Below are positions 9,072-17,813 of a DNA stretch of 64,000 nt, one piece after another. A program made the translations under genes and the position numbers. The notes under the pieces are model-generated. The model ran no database searches. It saw nothing but the letters and a program-made list of their open reading frames with translations, and was not told the DNA's origin. This stretch comes from Myxococcus fulvus (GTDB taxonomy: Bacteria; Myxococcota; Myxococcia; Myxococcales; Myxococcaceae), in assembly GCF_900111765.1 (NCBI RefSeq), contig NZ_FOIB01000020.1, positions 1-64,000 on the forward strand, given 5' to 3'. Within the stretch, counting starts at the first letter, position 1; each line of letters begins with the position of its first letter.

Positions 9072-9818
9072 CTAGCTCACGGGCACCGTCCCGCCGTCGA
9101 TCACGTACTCCGCCCCGGTGATCGCACTCGCCCGGTCCGAGACGAGAAACCCGATCAACTCGGCGACCTCGGCCGGACGCGCGGGGCGCCCGAGAGGAAT
9201 GCCGCCGAGCGAGCGCATCACGAGCTCCCTCGCGCCCGCCTCGTCAGTGCCGTTCTTCGCCGCGATCTTGCTCATGAATCCAACGGAGGCTTCGGTCTCG
9301 ACCCAGCCCGGTGACACGCGGTTCACGCGCACGCCCTGCGGCGCGACCTCCTTCGAGAGCGCCTTGCTGTAGTTCGAGAGCGCGGCCTTGGCCGAGGCGT
9401 ACGCGGTCGTCGCTTCATGAAGCGGCAGCTGCCGCTGGATCGACGTCACGTGCACGACCGCGCCGGTCCGGCGCTCGCGCATTCCGGGGACCAGTGCCCG
9501 GTCAAGACGCACCGCCGCCATCAGGTTCAGGTCGATCGTCTTCTGCCACGCGTCGTCGTCGAGGACGGAGAAGCCGCCCGCCGGCGCCGAAGTTCCACCC
9601 ACGACGTGGACCAGGATGTCCACTGCTCCGGCGGCCTTCACGACGCGCGCGCAGCCCTCGGCCGTGGCGACGTCGGCGGCGATGAAGCCCTCGCCCGCTC
9701 CTTCCCGCGCGGTCGTCAGCACCGTCGCGCCGGCCTCGCGCAGCCATGCGACCACCGCCTTGCCGATGCCCTTCGTTCCGCCCGTCACGAGCGCGCGCCT
9801 ACCCTCCAGCTCTCTCAT
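9072..9818 (-). CDS. SDR family oxidoreductase
   Basis: A 248-residue classical short-chain dehydrogenase. The ATG at 9818 is preferred over an upstream in-frame start because GGAAGGAG lies 6-8 nt before it. Cofactor motif TGGTKGIG at residues 12-19; catalytic Ser126, Tyr140 and Lys144 (YASAK); RVNRVSPGWVET and a C-terminal DGGT typical of the family. Likely an NAD(P)-dependent alcohol/ketone oxidoreductase. It follows a SnoaL-like gene on the same strand, and a LysR gene diverges upstream, a common arrangement in which the regulator controls the pair. Substrate unknown. Confidence 0.9.
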   Translation of the reverse strand: MRELEGRRALVTGGTKGIGKAVVAWLREAGATVLTTAREGAGEGFIAADVATAEGCARVVKAAGAVDILVHVVGGTSAPAGGFSVLDDDAWQKTIDLNLMAAVRLDRALVPGMRERRTGAVVHVTSIQRQLPLHEATTAYASAKAALSNYSKALSKEVAPQGVRVNRVSPGWVETEASVGFMSKIAAKNGTDEAGARELVMRSLGGIPLGRPARPAEVAELIGFLVSDRASAITGAEYVIDGGTVPVS

Positions 9819-9859
9819 CACGTCATCTCCTTCCACAGGGTTGAAATGGGCATCACGGC

Positions 9860-10171
9860 TCACGCGCCGATGCTCAATGCCGAGATCCGCTCGTCCTTCA
9901 TCCGGAACGCAAAGGTGAGCGTGATGGGACTGCCGGGAAACCGGCCCGTCACTCTCGCGCGAACCGCGCAGGCATCGCCCTTCGCGTTCACCTCGAGCGG
10001 CTGCGCGACGGCCTGGTACTTCACCTGGGAGTCACGCCACCATTCATCGATGGCCGCATGCCCGACATGCCGATGTCCCTCATCCTCGACAATGGCATCG
10101 GGCGCGAAGGCGTGGAGCGGCGTGGCACTGCCCGCGTCGAAATAGGCTCGAATGGATGGGTGCATTGTCAT
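9860..10171 (-). CDS. SnoaL-like/NTF2-fold protein
   Basis: About 103 residues from the ATG at 10171 (or 10165). The pattern of an N-terminal helix, EGHRHVGHAAIDEWWRD, and then four strands ending TLTFAFRMKDERISALSIGA fits the NTF2-like SnoaL_2 fold. Such proteins are small isomerases, hydrolases or binding proteins. It is 41 bp ahead of the SDR gene and divergent from a LysR gene, so the two probably form one regulated transcript. The frame is open further upstream, but that part overlaps the LysR gene and reads as non-coding. Confidence 0.7.
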   Translation of the reverse strand: MTMHPSIRAYFDAGSATPLHAFAPDAIVEDEGHRHVGHAAIDEWWRDSQVKYQAVAQPLEVNAKGDACAVRARVTGRFPGSPITLTFAFRMKDERISALSIGA

Positions 10172-10251
10172 GACCCAAGAAGTAAGTCCGCGCGATTGCC
10201 CGCTCAATAGGGACAAAGTAGGATGCGGCATCCCGAAACACAGGACTATCG

Positions 10252-11154
10252 ATGTATCAACCCGGGCTGAATGATTTCGATGCCGTCCTCGCCGTCGCTC
10301 GCAGGAGCTCGTTTCGCGCCGCGGCCCTCGATCTCGGGATGTCGACGACGGCGATGAGCAGCGCGATCGCGAAGCTCGAAGCACATCTTGGCGTGCGCCT
10401 CTTCAACCGCACCACGCGCAGCGTCTCGCTGACCGACGCCGGCAGAGCGTTCGTCGAACAGGTGGCTCCGGGACTCGCGGACATCCGCGGCGCGATGGAC
10501 GCGGCTCGCGCCCAGCAGGCCAAGCCGTCCGGCATGCTGCGCATCAACACCTTTGCGACCGCGGCGCGTGAGATCCTCGCGCCCCTGGTGCTGGAGTACC
10601 TCCGCCGTCATCCGGACGTGCATGTCGACGTCGTGACCGAAGGCCGGCTGGTCGACGTCGTCGCCGAGGGATTCGACTTCGGCGTGCGGATGGCGAACCT
10701 CGTGCCCACCGACATGATTGCCATTCCGCTGGGAGCGCCCCAACGCCACGCCATCGTCGCTTCGCCGGCGTACCTGAAGAAGCACGGCCGGCCACGCGTC
10801 CCATCGGACCTCTTCCGTCATCGGTGTCTCCGCGTGCGCTTGCCGAACGGCAGCCTCTTCCGGTGGGAGCTCCGTAAGCGGGGGCAGACGGCCCTGATCG
10901 ATGTGACGGGGCCCATCACGCTGGACGAGGCCAGCCTCTCGCGGCTCGCGGTCCTGGAGGGCATCGGACTCGGCTTCTTCATGGAGCCGGACGTGCGAGG
11001 CGACATCGAAGCGGGACGCCTCGTTCGAGTGCTCGAGGACTGGACACCGGAGCTCGCTCCGCTCTGCCTCTACTACCCTGGCCGGCGCAACGCCTCGGCC
11101 GCGCACACGGCGTTCGTCGCACTGGCCCGCGAAGTCGCGGCAGCTCGCAAATGA
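10252..11154 (+). CDS. LysR family transcriptional regulator
   Basis: A 300-residue LTTR. The winged helix-turn-helix at residues about 5-62 (FDAVLAVARRSSFRAAALDLGM, then LGVRLFNRTTRSVSLTDAG) is followed by the effector-binding domain. It diverges from the SnoaL-like/SDR pair, which it probably controls. A partial copy of its promoter-proximal region and first roughly 28 codons is found at 20222-20338, next to an IS66 relic. Confidence 0.9.
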   Translation: MYQPGLNDFDAVLAVARRSSFRAAALDLGMSTTAMSSAIAKLEAHLGVRLFNRTTRSVSLTDAGRAFVEQVAPGLADIRGAMDAARAQQAKPSGMLRINTFATAAREILAPLVLEYLRRHPDVHVDVVTEGRLVDVVAEGFDFGVRMANLVPTDMIAIPLGAPQRHAIVASPAYLKKHGRPRVPSDLFRHRCLRVRLPNGSLFRWELRKRGQTALIDVTGPITLDEASLSRLAVLEGIGLGFFMEPDVRGDIEAGRLVRVLEDWTPELAPLCLYYPGRRNASAAHTAFVALAREVAAARK

Positions 11155-11266
11155 GTGTCGCGATGGCGGCCAAGGCGTTGCACCGGTCTCACGGCTGACA
11201 CGACTTCCCTATCTCCACTGGAAAACGCAGACTCTCGGTGAATCAACCACGGACCGGGAGAACACG

Positions 11267-12175
11267 ATGCGGATGCAATGGATTGCGCTGACCCTCGCGA
11301 TGGGCGCCGTCGCCTGCGGAGGCGGTTTCGAGGAGGCAGACGCCCAGGCGTGGGGTGAAGCCAAGGCGGGGCTCACCCCCACCACCGAGGACCAGGTGGT
11401 GGCCCGACTGCCCGCGAGCACCGGGGCGGTCTTCGCCTATGGAGAATACCTGCCGCCCGGATACCTGACGTCCACCGCGAGCTACCCGGTCGTCGTCCAC
11501 CTGAACGGGATGGGGGAGTTCGGGACCTCGACGACGGAGGCGGACCTGCTGGGCGTGGTGACCCGCCACGGGGCGCTGAGGAACATCCACTTCACGAGCC
11601 AGGGCAAGGCGTACTTCGGGCAGAGGCAGGTGATGGTCTTCACGCCGCGCGCGCCGACGAGCTGGCCGGCGGCGGACATCGAGACGTTCATCAACTTCCT
11701 GGTGGCCAACTACCGCGTGGACACGACGCGCATCTACCTGACGGGCATCAGCGCCGGAGGCCACGGAGCCTGGCGGTACGCGTATACCTACGGCAGCCGG
11801 CTGGCCGCGCTGGCGCCCATGGCCACCAGCATCGGCGCGCCGGGCCCCACCATCACCCAGCTGAAGAACGTGCCGGTGTGGGCGGTGCATTCGTACGGGG
11901 ACAGCCTCTCGTACACCGCCGACCGCTCCTGGTTGACGGGCGTGACGAAGAACTACGGGCTGAGTCAATCGCTCCAGGTGCCAGCGCCGTCCCAGACCGT
12001 GACGTACCTCTTCCCGGGCGCCAGCAGCCCCGCTTGGACGTCACAGCCCGGCGTGGTGGCCACCGGGAACGCCATCGCGCGCTTCACCGTGCTGCCCGGC
12101 ACCGCGCACGACTGCTGGACCCAGCAGTATGACAACTACGCGTTCTGGGACTGGCTGCTCGCGCAGCACCGCTGA
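11267..12175 (+). CDS. alpha/beta-hydrolase lipoprotein (esterase/depolymerase-like)
   Basis: A 302-residue lipoprotein; signal ending GAVAC with Cys17. The nucleophile elbow is GISAGGHG with Ser162; His281 in PGTAHDCW is the likely catalytic base; an acidic residue such as Asp212 may complete the triad. The YLPPGY and VVVHLNG elements fit the PHB-depolymerase/LpqC-like esterases. Start supported by GGGAGA 6-9 nt upstream. Probably an outer-surface esterase acting on polymers or esters. It stands alone between LysR and the convergent HExxH lipoprotein. Confidence 0.8.
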   Translation: MRMQWIALTLAMGAVACGGGFEEADAQAWGEAKAGLTPTTEDQVVARLPASTGAVFAYGEYLPPGYLTSTASYPVVVHLNGMGEFGTSTTEADLLGVVTRHGALRNIHFTSQGKAYFGQRQVMVFTPRAPTSWPAADIETFINFLVANYRVDTTRIYLTGISAGGHGAWRYAYTYGSRLAALAPMATSIGAPGPTITQLKNVPVWAVHSYGDSLSYTADRSWLTGVTKNYGLSQSLQVPAPSQTVTYLFPGASSPAWTSQPGVVATGNAIARFTVLPGTAHDCWTQQYDNYAFWDWLLAQHR

Positions 12176-12253
12176 CGAAGGAGTGCACCCTACGCGAGCC
12201 TGCCAGGATGAGTCGGCTGCGCGCCTGTCGCGGCGCGGCGCCCGCCCGAGGGC

Positions 12254-13507
12254 CTATTCCTTCAACGCCTTCACGGGATAGCTGCCGGTGTAGGAACGGA
12301 ATCGCTGCTCCAGCTTCCCGGGCACGAGCACGCCCGTGTCGAACAGCTTCAGCAGGAAGTCCTCGTACGTCGTCCACTGAGAGAAGTCCGCGCGCCGGAG
12401 CTCCTCGTAGAGCACGTAGGCCAACACGTGCATTCCATCGTCGTGGTCGCGGAAGAAGGCCGCGCCCGTGAGCGGCTTGCCATCCTTCGCGCGGAGCAGG
12501 CCCTGGCGCTCGCTGACGAAGACGTCGATGGCCTCGGCGCAGTCCTCCTCCGTCAGCCCCTTGGCGGTGGTGTAGCCGAACGCCGGGTCGTGCTCGCGCA
12601 CCAGTCGCTGGAAGTAGGGGTCCGCCTCCAAGGCCGTCAACCGGGCGTCGATGGCGCCCTCGCGCTTGAACGGCGGGTGGAGCAGTTCGTGGACGGCGGT
12701 CTTCACCGTGACGCTCAGCGGGTAGGTCAGGTCGGTGAGGAAGTTCCAGCCCGTCACGCGGATGCCGTGGGGTTTGGCGAACTTCAGCACGTGGGCGTTG
12801 AGCTCCTCCACGTGGAGCGCCCGGCCGAGGACGTCCTCGTCCCAGCCCACCACGTCATGGGGCGCCACCTGGACGCCGAGTCGCGCGATGGCCTGCTCGA
12901 CCTGGGGCAGGTACTCCGCGCGCCAGATGCGCGAGAAGCCGATGCGCTGGAGAAAGGCGAACAGCACGCCCAGGTCCTGGCGCACGTCCTCCATCTCGGT
13001 GAAGTCGGAGTCCTCGCTGTAGCTCGTCGCCTGGAAGCCCCGGCGCATCGCCGCCCAGGCGGCATCGTCCGACACCGTCCTGGCCAGGCCCTCCACGGTG
13101 GTGGCGCCCGTGACGGAGAAGACGAGCGTCAGGTAGGGACCCACCATCTTCCCGGCCTGCTTTCCCATCCGCTCGGTGAGGTGCGCGAGCGCGGCCTTCT
13201 CCCCGGGCTCGAGGAGGGCGGAGAAGCGCTGAAATTCCTCGGGGTAGAACCGCGTGTAGAACACGTCGCCACGGAGCAGGTTCAGCAGGCAGAGGGCGTC
13301 ATAGGCCTCGGAGGGACGCAGCACCCAGTGCGTGCGTCCGGCCTCCACGCGAGTGACGGCCGGCGCGGGAGAGGTGGGGACCTCCTGCCGTGATGCGCAG
13401 CCGGATGATGCCATCCACAGCGTGGCGACGAGGGCCACGGCGGGCAGGCCCCGGCGGAAGTCGGAGGTCGGGGCGGGAACAGGGGGAGCGAGCGGGTCCG
13501 GAGTCAT
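12254..13507 (-). CDS. putative HExxH metallopeptidase lipoprotein
   Basis: A 417-residue protein whose N-terminal signal, preceded by a Pro-rich stretch, ends ASSGC (Cys37). The motif HELLH at residues 273-277 in TAVHELLHPPF is a zincin signature. A downstream EEDCAEAIDVFVSER (residues about 320-334) could supply a third, glutamate, ligand as in gluzincins. No named family was recognised. It may be an anchored protease, but without structural modelling the motif could be coincidental. It is convergent with the esterase and 46 bp from the AraC gene upstream. Confidence 0.65.
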   Translation of the reverse strand: MTPDPLAPPVPAPTSDFRRGLPAVALVATLWMASSGCASRQEVPTSPAPAVTRVEAGRTHWVLRPSEAYDALCLLNLLRGDVFYTRFYPEEFQRFSALLEPGEKAALAHLTERMGKQAGKMVGPYLTLVFSVTGATTVEGLARTVSDDAAWAAMRRGFQATSYSEDSDFTEMEDVRQDLGVLFAFLQRIGFSRIWRAEYLPQVEQAIARLGVQVAPHDVVGWDEDVLGRALHVEELNAHVLKFAKPHGIRVTGWNFLTDLTYPLSVTVKTAVHELLHPPFKREGAIDARLTALEADPYFQRLVREHDPAFGYTTAKGLTEEDCAEAIDVFVSERQGLLRAKDGKPLTGAAFFRDHDDGMHVLAYVLYEELRRADFSQWTTYEDFLLKLFDTGVLVPGKLEQRFRSYTGSYPVKALKE

Positions 13508-13553
13508 GGGCGCTGAAGCTGCCCCGTCCGCGCGAGGACGTCTTGGACAGGAC

Positions 13554-14399
13554 TCATCCCGTTGGACGAAACGAGCGGCCCGTGAGCAGCCGCCGATACT
13601 CGGCCGGGGTCAGGTGGAGGCGGCGGCTGAATTCGCGCGTCATGTGACTCTGGTCGCAGTAGCCCGCCTCCAGCGCGATGACGCTGAGGGGCCGCGCCGT
13701 CTCTCGCAGTGCCCGGCTGGCGCGCTCCAGTCGGGAGCGGCGCAGGTGGTCGGCCGGAGTGCACTGGAAGAACTGGCGGAAGCCACGGCCCAGTTGCGTG
13801 GGGCTCACCCCCGCCTCGCGGGCCAGTTGCGCGAGCGTGGGAGGCGGCCCCCGGACCGCATCGAGCAGCTCCCGCACCCGTGCGAGCCACGCGGGAGGGG
13901 CCGACGCCTTCGGGGGCATCGTGGCGCGCACGGCCTCGGCCAGCAGCTCCAACGCCAGCCCTTCGATGGCCAGCGCCGCCAGGTCATCCCCGCGGCGGAA
14001 CTCCCGATAGAGGCGCGCGGTCAACGAGAACAGTCGCGCCGACGCCAGCTCCCTCCGGCCGTCCAGCCGGGAGACAAGGGGGTAGCGCGACCGCCAGACC
14101 GACTCGGAGAAGTCGACGTTGAAGGTGCGGGTGAGCCGACCGGCGATGCGCTGCTCGTGGGCGACCTCGGGCTCCTGGAAGGCCACCGACCTGGGAGGAC
14201 ATTCCCGGGCACGTCCTTCCAACACGTCGGTGAAGCCGCCTTCCAGCGTGAGCCGGAAGCCCGCGTGCCGGTGCCGGTGCCGCGGGAGGACGACGTCGGG
14301 AGGATAGGTGCTCTCCGTCAGGACGAGCCCTGCCACCTCCAGGCGCTGGAGCGGTGTGCCGAGATAGCGACCAAATCCAAGGACGGGTGCGGAGGACAC
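13554..14399 (-). CDS. AraC family transcriptional regulator
   Basis: 281 residues from a GTG start. The N-terminal part is a cupin-like sensor (LPRHRHRHAGFRLTLEGGF). The C-terminal AraC helix-turn-helix pair spans residues about 185-275, with LAREAGVSPTQLGRGFRQFF and IALEAGYCDQSHMTREFSRR. It diverges from a beta-lactamase-like lipoprotein gene about 150 bp away and may control that gene or the HExxH lipoprotein downstream. Confidence 0.85.
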   Translation of the reverse strand: MSSAPVLGFGRYLGTPLQRLEVAGLVLTESTYPPDVVLPRHRHRHAGFRLTLEGGFTDVLEGRARECPPRSVAFQEPEVAHEQRIAGRLTRTFNVDFSESVWRSRYPLVSRLDGRRELASARLFSLTARLYREFRRGDDLAALAIEGLALELLAEAVRATMPPKASAPPAWLARVRELLDAVRGPPPTLAQLAREAGVSPTQLGRGFRQFFQCTPADHLRRSRLERASRALRETARPLSVIALEAGYCDQSHMTREFSRRLHLTPAEYRRLLTGRSFRPTG

Positions 14400-14556
14400 G
14401 AAGTCCCTATGCCCAGCCCGTGAGTCGATTGCAATCGACAGGCTCCAGTCCGTGGCCCTGCGGGTCCAGCGGCGCGTTCACGTACCCGCTTCCGTCCAGC
14501 TGGCTCCGACCTGGGGGGCGTGCGACAGTGCCCATCCCCTCTGGACGATGCGCCTG

Positions 14557-15693
14557 ATGAACAAACTCTCCGTAGCCGTTGCAGGAATGATGCTGGTACT
14601 GGCCGCTTGCAAGACGGCGAGCCCTGCACCCGCCCGCGATATCCCCGCGGCAATGAACCAGGCCGCGACGACCCTGCTGCAGTCACCACTGCTGCACGCA
14701 ACGTCGATCGCGGTGGTCTATCGCGGCGAGGAGTTCATCCTGCATCGGGGTGAGTTGGAGACCGGCAAGTCCAATCCGCCCGATGATTCGACCCTCTATG
14801 AGATCGGGTCGGTCAGCAAGACCTTCGCCGGTCTGCTGTTGGCGAACGCGGTCCTCGAAGGCAAGGCGACCCTCGACGACCCGATACAAAAGTATCTGCC
14901 GTCCGCCTATCCGAACCTGCAGTCAGACGGCGAGCCCATCCGTCTGCGCCACCTGGTCACCCACACCAGCGGCATGCCGGGGATGTTGCCGCTGCAAGTG
15001 AATGAGGTATTGAAGGACTTCACTGCGCATGCCACCCCGGCAAGGCTCAATGCCGCCTATGCGGACTACGGGCAGCTCCGGTTCTGGCAGGACCTGCACA
15101 CGGTCAGCATCAACGGCCCGCTCGGCAAGGACTATGCCTACTCGAGCGCCGGCACCGAGCTGGTCGCGCACGCCCTCGAGAAGATCCACGGGGCGCCCTA
15201 CGAATCGTTGCTCGCGGAGTTCCTGGCTCGGGAAGCCGGGATGCACGACACGTGGCTGCGCCTGCGTGCCCAGGACACCCGCCGTCTGGCGCCTGGCTAC
15301 CACAGCGACAACCCGGTCGGCACCACGCCGATGCCGCTGTTGCCCTGGGGCGCGGCGGGAGCCTTGAAGGCGACGATGCCGGAGATGGTGAAGTACTTGC
15401 GCTTGCAGTTGAGCCGCCATCCCGCGGTGACAGAGTCACACAAGCCGCTGGTGCGCTTCGCGGAGGACTTCAGCATGGGCTATTTCTGGAACATCGGCCA
15501 GAGCAGCCAGTTGGGCACCCACTACGTGCATCACGGCGGCGTGCCTCGCGCGCAATGCTATCTCTACCTCGTGCCGAAGTATCAGCTGGGGGTGTTCATC
15601 ATCACCAACCAGAGCGGCGATGCGACCGCCAACGCCATGGAACGCGCGCTGGCGCCCCTCTTCGACAGGGTCGAATCCATGCAGGGTCGCTAG
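14557..15693 (+). CDS. serine beta-lactamase/S12-type hydrolase lipoprotein
   Basis: From ATG 14557 (14548 is an alternative) the protein has 378 residues with a lipobox ending LAAC (Cys18). Active-site motifs of the class C beta-lactamase/DD-peptidase fold: SVSK (Ser85, Lys88), YSS at 195-197 as the YxN equivalent, and HHGG at 325-328 in place of KTG. It may hydrolyse beta-lactams, D-amino-acid peptides or esters; the HxG motif is common in esterase-like members. Third-position G/C is lower than in its neighbours, so recent acquisition is possible. Confidence 0.85.
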   Translation: MNKLSVAVAGMMLVLAACKTASPAPARDIPAAMNQAATTLLQSPLLHATSIAVVYRGEEFILHRGELETGKSNPPDDSTLYEIGSVSKTFAGLLLANAVLEGKATLDDPIQKYLPSAYPNLQSDGEPIRLRHLVTHTSGMPGMLPLQVNEVLKDFTAHATPARLNAAYADYGQLRFWQDLHTVSINGPLGKDYAYSSAGTELVAHALEKIHGAPYESLLAEFLAREAGMHDTWLRLRAQDTRRLAPGYHSDNPVGTTPMPLLPWGAAGALKATMPEMVKYLRLQLSRHPAVTESHKPLVRFAEDFSMGYFWNIGQSSQLGTHYVHHGGVPRAQCYLYLVPKYQLGVFIITNQSGDATANAMERALAPLFDRVESMQGR

Positions 15694-15911
15694 CGCAGGT
15701 CGGCAATGCGCGAGGCGAGCTCGTGGCACGAGAGCACAGCTCCGTGAATCAGGTGCTGGCCGGTTCCCGAGTGGAGCAGGACCCGCGCGGTGCCCTCGAA
15801 CCCGCCCGCGAGCTTTGGTGGCCGTCCTTCTCCGGGCCGTTTCTCTACGACCCCGGGCGGCGTTTCGCGCCAGCGCCGCCCCGGGCGTTCGTCGAAGCAG
15901 GCCTGCCCTCG
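15690..15911 (-). pseudogene. possible 3' remnant of an unrecognised gene
   Basis: A minus-strand frame of about 70 residues ends GAVLSCHELASRIADLR. It has strongly coding-like codon use but no ATG or GTG start after the in-frame stop at its 5' end. It lies between the convergent beta-lactamase-like gene and the monooxygenase gene. It could be the tail of a lost gene; no family recognised. Confidence 0.3.
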
Positions 15912-15917
15912 GCGACG

Positions 15918-16253
15918 TCACAACGCGACGTTGACCGCGACACCCTCACGCCCGGTCGCCCACTCGCGCAAGTACGCGTTGAGCTCCCCGAAGAACGATA
16001 TCGACACCAGGTCCGACGCCGCGAAGAGTTCCCGGAGCAGTGCGCCCACGTGGTTGTTATGTGTTTCGGCCGCGTCAGCGTCCACGTACTCCTCGATGAT
16101 CGAATAGTGACCGGGCTTCTGCGTGGTGAACCACTGGTAGCGCAGGGTTCCCGGTTCTGTCGCGGCGACGGACGCCAATGCCCGCGCCGCCCGGAGGAAC
16201 TCCGTCTCCCCGCCGGTCCGTGTCTTGAATTCACAAATCACCAGAAGGCTCAT
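15918..16253 (-). CDS. antibiotic biosynthesis monooxygenase (ABM) domain protein
   Basis: 111 residues from the ATG at 16253, which has AGGAG 7-10 nt upstream; the longer frame upstream is not needed. It matches the ferredoxin-like ABM fold of small quinol monooxygenases: LLVICEFKTRTGGETEFLRAA, PGTLRYQWF, YSIIEEYVDADAAETHNNH. These are cofactor-free enzymes that oxidise quinols or polyketide-like phenols, usually as dimers. Its start overlaps by ATGA the stop of a short upstream frame. Nearby HxlR and SDR genes suggest a small redox-responsive island. Confidence 0.8.
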   Translation of the reverse strand: MSLLVICEFKTRTGGETEFLRAARALASVAATEPGTLRYQWFTTQKPGHYSIIEEYVDADAAETHNNHVGALLRELFAASDLVSISFFGELNAYLREWATGREGVAVNVAL

Positions 16254-16480
16254 TCGACGCTCCTGCACAGGCGGCACTTCGAGGGATGGCGTTCGTCGTA
16301 CCATCCGACTGGCTCGAAGTCGTCAACGAACGCGTGATTGACCCAGTCTTGAACCTGCTTCTGGGCCGCCTCGCACGAGTCTTCCGCGGACGCCCGTCGG
16401 CGCCTCCTCCCGGGCCAGCGCCAGGGCACGGCGAACCGTGACGCGGGCTCAGTCGGGACGGCGAGTCGTGACCACCGCAT
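16250..16480 (-). pseudogene. possible decayed gene translationally coupled to the ABM protein
   Basis: A 76-residue frame ends AFVDDFEPVGWYDERHPSKC..., with good codon use over its last 40 residues and an ATGA overlap with the ABM start. The first part, rich in Arg, looks out of frame; the alternative frame there reads ALALAREEAPTGVRGRLV. This suggests a frameshifted remnant of a real gene. Family unknown. Confidence 0.3.
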
Positions 16481-16844
16481 CGCGGTCGTAGGACTCCTGG
16501 TGCTTCTGGATCGTGTCGATGTGCGCGAGGGTCCAATCGTACAGTGCCCCGAAGGGCTCCTGGAGCGACCTGCCAAGAGGGGTGATGGTGTACTCGACGC
16601 CCGGCGGCGAGCCGTCGATGACGCGTCGGAGGACCATCCCATTGCGCTCAAGCTTTCGCAGCGTCTGGGTCAGCACGCGCTGGGTGATGCCCTCGAGCTG
16701 TCGCTTGATGCCATTGAACCGCTTCGGCGAGGGCCGCAGCACGGCGAGGACCATCATCGACCACTTGTCGCCAATCTGGTCGAGAATCGTGCGGGTGGGG
16801 CAGTCGGCTCGGTAGACGGGCGCGTCTTCAGTATCTCTCGGCAT
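16449..16844 (-). CDS. HxlR family transcriptional regulator
   Basis: A 131-residue HxlR-type winged-helix regulator: CPTRTILDQIGDKWSMMVLAVL, RFNGIKRQLEGITQRVLTQTLRKLERNG, then YTITPLGRSL. The Cys near residue 15 before the helix-turn-helix is the one used for redox or electrophile sensing in many HxlR/QorR/HypR proteins. It diverges from an SDR gene about 215 bp away, which it probably regulates. Confidence 0.9.
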   Translation of the reverse strand: MPRDTEDAPVYRADCPTRTILDQIGDKWSMMVLAVLRPSPKRFNGIKRQLEGITQRVLTQTLRKLERNGMVLRRVIDGSPPGVEYTITPLGRSLQEPFGALYDWTLAHIDTIQKHQESYDRDAVVTTRRPD

Positions 16845-17058
16845 ACCAAGGATGCTCCAGGTACGCTCTTGACCCTAGGTATGCAACATATACCTTCATG
16901 ACGTGACGACTTCGCCTCTCGTCCCGGCGAGCGGCGCTTTGCCTGCAGCCACGCAGGCGAGCAGTGCGTTCGAGTGAAGAAGGCGTGACGCCGACCGGGC
17001 AATCCCCTGGCCAGCACCTCGTCACGACATGAACTGCCCTTGCAGGAGATGAACCCAC

Positions 17059-17799
17059 ATGAAGCGTTTCAAGGACAAGGTCGTGGTCATCACCGGTGGA
17101 AGTGACGGTATCGGGCTCGCGACGGCCAAGGCCTTTGCCGCCGAGGGAGCCCACGTCTACGTCACCGGGCGCAGGAAGGAGAGGCTCGACGCGGCGGTCA
17201 ACGAGATTGGTGGCGCCACCGTCGGCATCCAAGGAGACGTCAGCAATCTCTCCGACCTCGACCGCCTCTACGAGCGGATCCAGCGAGACCACGGGAGGGT
17301 CGATGTCGTGTTCGCCAACGCGGGTATCTCCGAAACCGCGGCGCTGGGTGAAATCGATGAGAGACACTTCGACCGCGTGTTCAGCACGAACGTGAAGGGC
17401 ATGGTCTTCAGCGTGCAGAAGGCGCTACCGCTCATGACCCGCGGAGGTACGGTCATCCTCGCCGGCTCGGTCAGCGGCAGCAAAGGACTGCCGGGGCTGT
17501 CGGTCTACAACGCGACAAAGGCCGCGATTCGTTCGCTCGCGCGAACCTGGACGACCGATTTGAAGAGTCGAGGGATTCGCGTCAACGTGATTTCACCGGG
17601 GATGATTGAAACGCCCGCGATGCAGACGTACCTCCAGAACAACGTGGGGGCCGAGGATGTGTTGAAGCAGATGACGCCGCTCGGGCGACTCGGCCAGGCG
17701 GAGGACATCGCGAACGCGGTGTTGTTCCTCGCATCCAACGAGAGCAGCTTCGTGGCGGGCGCCGAGTTCTTCGTGGATGGTGGTGTCCTGGCGGTCTAG
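17059..17799 (+). CDS. SDR family oxidoreductase
   Basis: A 246-residue classical SDR. TGGSDGIG at residues 12-19, NAG at 87-89, Ser137, Tyr150 and Lys154 (YNATK), VISPGM and a C-terminal FFVDGG. AGGAGA lies 8-13 nt before the start. Divergent from an HxlR regulator, a frequent arrangement in which the SDR is induced by reactive carbonyls or quinones. Substrate unknown. Confidence 0.9.
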   Translation: MKRFKDKVVVITGGSDGIGLATAKAFAAEGAHVYVTGRRKERLDAAVNEIGGATVGIQGDVSNLSDLDRLYERIQRDHGRVDVVFANAGISETAALGEIDERHFDRVFSTNVKGMVFSVQKALPLMTRGGTVILAGSVSGSKGLPGLSVYNATKAAIRSLARTWTTDLKSRGIRVNVISPGMIETPAMQTYLQNNVGAEDVLKQMTPLGRLGQAEDIANAVLFLASNESSFVAGAEFFVDGGVLAV

Positions 17800-17813
17800 C
17801 CGTCCTTCCACGC

